Assembly: GCA_035998495.1 (NCBI GenBank)
Contig: DASYHP010000085.1
Span: 62,001 to 126,000, forward strand
Origin: Mesorhizobium_B sp035998495
GTDB lineage: Bacteria; Pseudomonadota; Alphaproteobacteria; Rhizobiales; Rhizobiaceae
Reading direction: 5' to 3'
Length of the DNA stretch: 64,000 nt
Positions 60,616 to 64,000 of the stretch are shown here, piece after piece. Under the pieces are notes generated by a model. The model did not search any database. It was given only the letters and a program-made list of their open reading frames with translations, and had not been told where the DNA came from. Made by a program: the position numbers and the translations under genes. Position 1 is the stretch's first letter, and each line of letters opens with the position of its first letter.

Positions 60616-62919
60616 ATGACGTCTGTCGAAGGCATGCAGGTCACGCGGATACTTTTCGTATTCGCCGAATTGGGGATTGGGGGGGAAGAAGCGGAGCTCA
60701 AGCTCCTCGCCAGGCATCTGGACGCAAGCCGCTATAGGCTGGATGCGGTCGGCTGCTTTCACCGCGAGGGAACACCGTTTCGGACGCATGACGAACTGGA
60801 GGCGTTGGGCGTGTCCGTGGACCGGACGCCCTATGGGCTCTCGTTCGACGAGACCGTCGCCTATCTCGCGCGCAAGCTGCCGGCCTATGACATCGTCGTG
60901 TCGTGCCAGAACGTGGCTGACATCTATCCCGCGCTCGAGCGGCTTCATCTGCGGCCCGCCTTGATCGAGCACGGCCGCAGCGTGGATGAGGCGCTGGCCG
61001 GCCCGAAGCACTTCACCCAGCGCTATGTGGCGCTCGGCCGCAAGATCCGCGAGGCCGCCGCAGGCCGCATGACGGACCGGGCGCGGCATGCCGTCGAAAT
61101 CGCTCCCATGGCGGAGCCGAACGAGGTCTCGCCGGTGCGGCGCGCCCGCATCCGGCAGGCCTTGGGTCTTGCGCCGGACCAGCCGGTGATCGGCTGCGTG
61201 TCGGTGCTGGCGCCGGAACGCCATCTCGAAGACTTCGTCGAGGCGGCGGCGCTGGTCGGGCGCGGCCGCCCGGAGGCGCGCTTCGTGCTGGTCGGCGGAC
61301 CGGACGCCGCGTCGCCGCACCATGGCGATCGCCTCAGGGCTCTGGCGGCTGAGAAGGGCTTGGCGGACGCCATGATCCTGCTGGGGGATCGCCCGGACTG
61401 CCGCGACCTCATCGCGGCGTTCGACATCCTGGTTGCGATCCCAGGGCGGGAGGGAATGCGGCACGCCATGGTGGAAGCCGGCGCCGCAGGCGTTGCGGTC
61501 GTCGCCTCCAGCGCCAGCGGCGCGAAGGACTGGATCACGGACGGCGCGCAGGGTTTGATCGTGCCGTCAGCCGCGCCGCCGGTCGCGGCGGACGCGGTGG
61601 CCAGGCTGATCGACGATTCTGCGCTGCGCCGCCGCCTGGGCCGCGCCTTCCACCATCGCGTGCTGGAGCACCATGCGGCGTCGGTGCTGGCGCGCCGTTG
61701 GGAAGCGCTCTTCGAGTCCGTGTCGGCGGAGCGCAGGGTGGCCCCCGTCCAGCCGAGCTTGTTCCGAAGCTTCTTCCAGGGCGGATTCGAGTGTTCGACC
61801 CACCGGCGCCGCACGCCGGACGGGTTTCGGCGCTTGGACATCATCCAGGCGATCGGCCACGATGAGAACATCGAGCAGGACTACGGCCACCTTCGGAAGC
61901 ACGGCGTCGCGACCGTTCGCGACGGGCTGCGCTGGCACCTGATCGAACGCGCGCCCGGGCGCTATGACTGGTCGAGCTTCCTGCCGATGCTCCAGGCCGC
62001 CCGGCGGAGCGGGACGCAAGTCATCTGGGACGTCATGCATTACGGCTGGCCGGACGACATCGACATCTGGCGGCCCGAATTCGTCACGCGCTTCGCCCGC
62101 TTCGCGCGGGAGGCGGCTCGAATCGTCCGCTCGGAGACCGACGGCCCGGCCTTCTATTGCCCCGTGAATGAGATCTCCTTCCTGGCGTGGGGCGGAGGCG
62201 AGGTGGGCTACATGAACCCGCACGCCCATGGGCGCGGCTTCGAGCTGAAAGTTCAGTTGGTCAGGGCTTCGGTCGCGGCCATGAACGAGATCCTGTCCGT
62301 CGATCCGGACGCTCGCTTCGTGCATTGCGACCCTGCGGTCAACATCCTGAGGAACCCCGACCGTCCCCATGAGCATGAGGATGCCGACCACTACCACGAG
62401 CTTCAGTTCCAGAGCTGGGAGATGCTGGCCGGCCGCATCTGGCCGCAACTCGGCGGCAGCCCCCGGCACCTGGATGTGCTCGGCGTCAACTACTACCACA
62501 ACAACCAGTGGTTCCATCACGGCGGAGCGATCGACATCGGCCATCCCCTCTACAAGCCGTTCAGCCGCATCCTCGTCGAGCTCTATGCCCGGTTCGGGCG
62601 GCCCATCCTGATCGCCGAGACCGGCATCGAGGCCGAGCGCCGGCCGAGCTGGCTGCGCTATATCGGCTCGGAAGTGCGGCGCGCGATCGAGGCGGGCGTC
62701 CCTGTTCAAGGGATCTGCCTTTACCCGATCGCCAACCACCCCGGCTGGGACGACGATCGCGACTGTCCCAACGGCCTGTTCTCAGCCCAGGTGTCGGCGG
62801 GGCGTCGGCAGGTGCATGAACCGCTCGCGGCCGAGCTCGCGAACCAGCAGCAGGAATTCCGCCGCTTCTGGGAGGAGGATGCCGTTCCGGCCGAGCATCG
62901 CCTCGCGCGAGCCGGGTAG
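60616..62919 (+). CDS. GT4 glycosyltransferase / GH1-like glycosidase fusion
   Basis: A 767-residue protein with two domains. Residues 10-375 are a GT4 (GT-B) glycosyltransferase: RILFVFAELGIGGEEAELKL, GCVSVLAPERHLEDFVEAAA, and the EX7E motif at Glu279 and Glu287 (REGMRHAMVEAGAAG). Residues 385-750 are a family-1-like beta-glycosidase TIM barrel: FFQGGFECSTHRRRTPDGFR, the acid/base Glu519 in CPVNEISFLAWG, LDVLGVNYYHNNQWF, and nucleophile Glu668 in ILIAETGIEAE. Transfer and trimming of a sugar within one polypeptide is implied. ATG 60616 is used; ATG 60634 is possible. It is 221 nt from the Glf fusion and probably linked in function. Confidence 0.9.
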   Translation: MTSVEGMQVTRILFVFAELGIGGEEAELKLLARHLDASRYRLDAVGCFHREGTPFRTHDELEALGVSVDRTPYGLSFDETVAYLARKLPAYDIVVSCQNVADIYPALERLHLRPALIEHGRSVDEALAGPKHFTQRYVALGRKIREAAAGRMTDRARHAVEIAPMAEPNEVSPVRRARIRQALGLAPDQPVIGCVSVLAPERHLEDFVEAAALVGRGRPEARFVLVGGPDAASPHHGDRLRALAAEKGLADAMILLGDRPDCRDLIAAFDILVAIPGREGMRHAMVEAGAAGVAVVASSASGAKDWITDGAQGLIVPSAAPPVAADAVARLIDDSALRRRLGRAFHHRVLEHHAASVLARRWEALFESVSAERRVAPVQPSLFRSFFQGGFECSTHRRRTPDGFRRLDIIQAIGHDENIEQDYGHLRKHGVATVRDGLRWHLIERAPGRYDWSSFLPMLQAARRSGTQVIWDVMHYGWPDDIDIWRPEFVTRFARFAREAARIVRSETDGPAFYCPVNEISFLAWGGGEVGYMNPHAHGRGFELKVQLVRASVAAMNEILSVDPDARFVHCDPAVNILRNPDRPHEHEDADHYHELQFQSWEMLAGRIWPQLGGSPRHLDVLGVNYYHNNQWFHHGGAIDIGHPLYKPFSRILVELYARFGRPILIAETGIEAERRPSWLRYIGSEVRRAIEAGVPVQGICLYPIANHPGWDDDRDCPNGLFSAQVSAGRRQVHEPLAAELANQQQEFRRFWEEDAVPAEHRLARAG

Positions 62920-62923
62920 CGCA

Positions 62924-63017
62924 CGATCCCGAAAGGTCGCGGACTTTTCGGACACGATCATTCCGCGAGACGAAGGGTTGCAGAGCACGATCGCCTCAAT
63001 CGGAAGCGATCGTGCTC
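62924..63017. repeat. Rhizobial composite palindromic repeat
   Basis: Two linked dyads: CCGAAA/TTTCGG (62929-62951) and a 12-bp perfect GAGCACGATCGC (62983-62994) / GCGATCGTGCTC (63006-63017). The unit has the same layout as a repeat common between rhizobial genes and shares its CGAAAAG/CTTTTCGG part with 2791-2834. It sits between the convergent fusion gene and the DUF2188 gene and may act as a transcript end. Confidence 0.65.
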
Positions 63018-63023
63018 AACCTT

Positions 63024-63263
63024 CTATCCCTCGACCTTGGTCTCGGGGCGATCGTCGCCCCGCGCGTTCTCGATGCGCCAGCGATATTGCTCATCCTCGT
63101 ATTGGATGTCGCCGCCATCGCCGGCCAGGCGCTGCTCGCTCGCGGCGCGATCCGCTGCGGCCCGCGCTTCGTCATGGGTGTCGAATGTTTCGGAGAAGGT
63201 GTCGCCGACCTTGTAGGCCCACCCGCCATTGTGCTCGACGACTTCATAGACCACCTGGGTCAT
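63024..63263 (-). CDS. DUF2188-family small protein
   Basis: A 79-residue protein: VVYEVVEHNGGWAYKVGDTF, SETFDTHDEARAAADRAASE and GGDIQYEDEQYRWRIENARG match DUF2188, a small alpha/beta domain of unknown function common in Rhizobiales. ATG 63261-63263 gives the family N-terminus (MTQVVYEVVEHN). The 124-nt gap to the next gene (63264-63387) shows nothing else. Confidence 0.88.
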   Translation of the reverse strand: MTQVVYEVVEHNGGWAYKVGDTFSETFDTHDEARAAADRAASEQRLAGDGGDIQYEDEQYRWRIENARGDDRPETKVEG

Positions 63264-63387
63264 GCGCTTCTCCCGATATGCCGACGCGATGCGGCCCGGG
63301 CTTGGGCCGCCGATCAGTGCGTGCAACGGCGAGCCTCCGCCCGATGTTCCCCGCCGGCATATGCCCGATGTGACGCCGCCTCGTTCC

Positions 63388-63999
63388 CTAGCTCGCGCGC
63401 CGCCCAGCCCATTCCCAGCGCATCTGGGGGAGGTAGTTGCGCACGCCGCGATCGTTGAGCGCGTAATCATCGAAGGGCCGCGGCGGGATGCCGGCCGACC
63501 CGATCTCGCCCTTGGCGAGGGCCGCGTAGATCTCCGACAGCTCGCACGGTCGCCGCTCGAAGGACGGGTCGAGCGAATAGATGCCCTGCGGGTCGACGTT
63601 GCGGCGCGCCTCGCGCACCAGCGAGTCCCAATCCGTGGAGTCGATATAGGGATACCAGCAGAAGCCCCGGAACGGCAGGCCGAGCGGCTCCAGCCGCTTC
63701 TGCAGCTCCTCGCACTGCTCGACCATGTATTTGAGCCAACTGGTGCGGCTGTCGATGGACGCCCGCAGATTGGTCTCGCCCAGCATCACGGGGCAACGGT
63801 AGCGTTCCGCATATTCGAGCGCCACCGACGCGAAGCCGCGCACCTCGTGCCGCGCCCGGCGGCCGTCCCGCGCCCAGGCCAGTTCGCTGTGGGAGTAGTA
63901 GTCCAGCCCGAGCACGTCCACGCGGGCGGGATGCTCCGCAAACCAGGCGAGGTCCGCCTCGCCGACGCCATGTCCGGTGAAGTAGCCGTGGAGCGGATG
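63388..63999 (-). CDS. GH1-like glycosidase, C-terminal part (5' end outside window)
   Basis: The frame runs to the right edge; 203 residues are visible (first HPLHGYFTGHGVGEADLAWF). VDVLGLDYYSHSELAW and the nucleophile motif VMLGETNLRASIDSRTSWL resemble the C-terminal half of the GH1-like domain in the neighbouring fusion (LDVLGVNYYHNN and ILIAETGIEAE). GFCWYPYIDSTDWDS is the usual barrel-end motif. It is a stand-alone or differently fused paralogue, convergent with the fusion gene. The acid/base Glu lies outside. Confidence 0.85.
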   Translation of the reverse strand, partial: HPLHGYFTGHGVGEADLAWFAEHPARVDVLGLDYYSHSELAWARDGRRARHEVRGFASVALEYAERYRCPVMLGETNLRASIDSRTSWLKYMVEQCEELQKRLEPLGLPFRGFCWYPYIDSTDWDSLVREARRNVDPQGIYSLDPSFERRPCELSEIYAALAKGEIGSAGIPPRPFDDYALNDRGVRNYLPQMRWEWAGRRAS

Positions 64000-64000
64000 A

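Overview
The window is about 64 kb of GC-rich bacterial chromosome. It looks like an alphaproteobacterium of the order Rhizobiales, most probably a Mesorhizobium/Phyllobacterium/Brucella-type relative. This is inferred from gene content and order: glnB-glnA under a sigma-54 type promoter, the ordered block ssb ... gyrA-coaD-ppi-ppi-queA-tgt, two BA14K-family proteins, an IalB homologue, phosphatidylcholine synthase, the alphaproteobacterial SOS box GAAC-N7-GAAC, and rhizobial palindromic intergenic repeats. No insertion sequence, prophage, CRISPR array or rRNA operon was found. Genes are densely packed, with many 4-5 bp stop/start overlaps.

Region by region. 1-7.7 kb: 3' end of mgtE, a non-coding stretch, nitrogen assimilation (glnA, glnB), a small TUDOR-like protein, the NAD(P)HX repair enzyme, a relic of a DUF72 gene, and small metabolic genes (DHFR-like reductase, GST). 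7.8-9.1 kb: a BA14K protein followed by a small gene graveyard with a GST fragment and a decayed TIR-domain gene. 9-20.4 kb: information-processing genes (uvrA, ssb, gyrA). A 3.5 kb insert between uvrA and ssb holds a secreted protein, a ClpP paralogue, an ArsR-SRPBCC pair and a LysE exporter. 20.4-25.5 kb: coaD, two cyclophilins, a DMT transporter, and queuosine genes queA and tgt.

25.7-29.7 kb: a compact four-gene operon (ATP-grasp, alpha-E, transglutaminase, Anbu protease). It is the best candidate for a little-understood system; related clusters have been predicted to make and remove peptide modifications. 29.8-46.2 kb: BA14K protein, tRNA-Lys, ccdA, glmU-glmS (cell-wall amino sugars), DUF502, recG, sdhE, mfd, a VOC protein, a DsbA/FrnE oxidoreductase, an orphan peptide-binding protein, ialB and hspQ. 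46.3-57.6 kb: AEC transporter, UbiH-like hydroxylase, pcs, quinone oxidoreductase, a complete nucleoside/BMP-type ABC importer, rimO and a TerC protein.

58-64 kb: a glycan locus with two unusual fusions, a glycosyltransferase joined to UDP-galactopyranose mutase and a GT4 glycosyltransferase joined to a GH1-like glycosidase. A second GH1-like gene runs off the right edge.

The most useful non-coding observations are the sigma-54 promoter of glnB, the SOS box of ssb, tandem palindromic operators before the arsR-like gene, an AT-rich hairpin in the glmU-glmS gap, and two candidate structured RNAs (about 12.43-12.54 kb on + and 57.69-57.80 kb on -).
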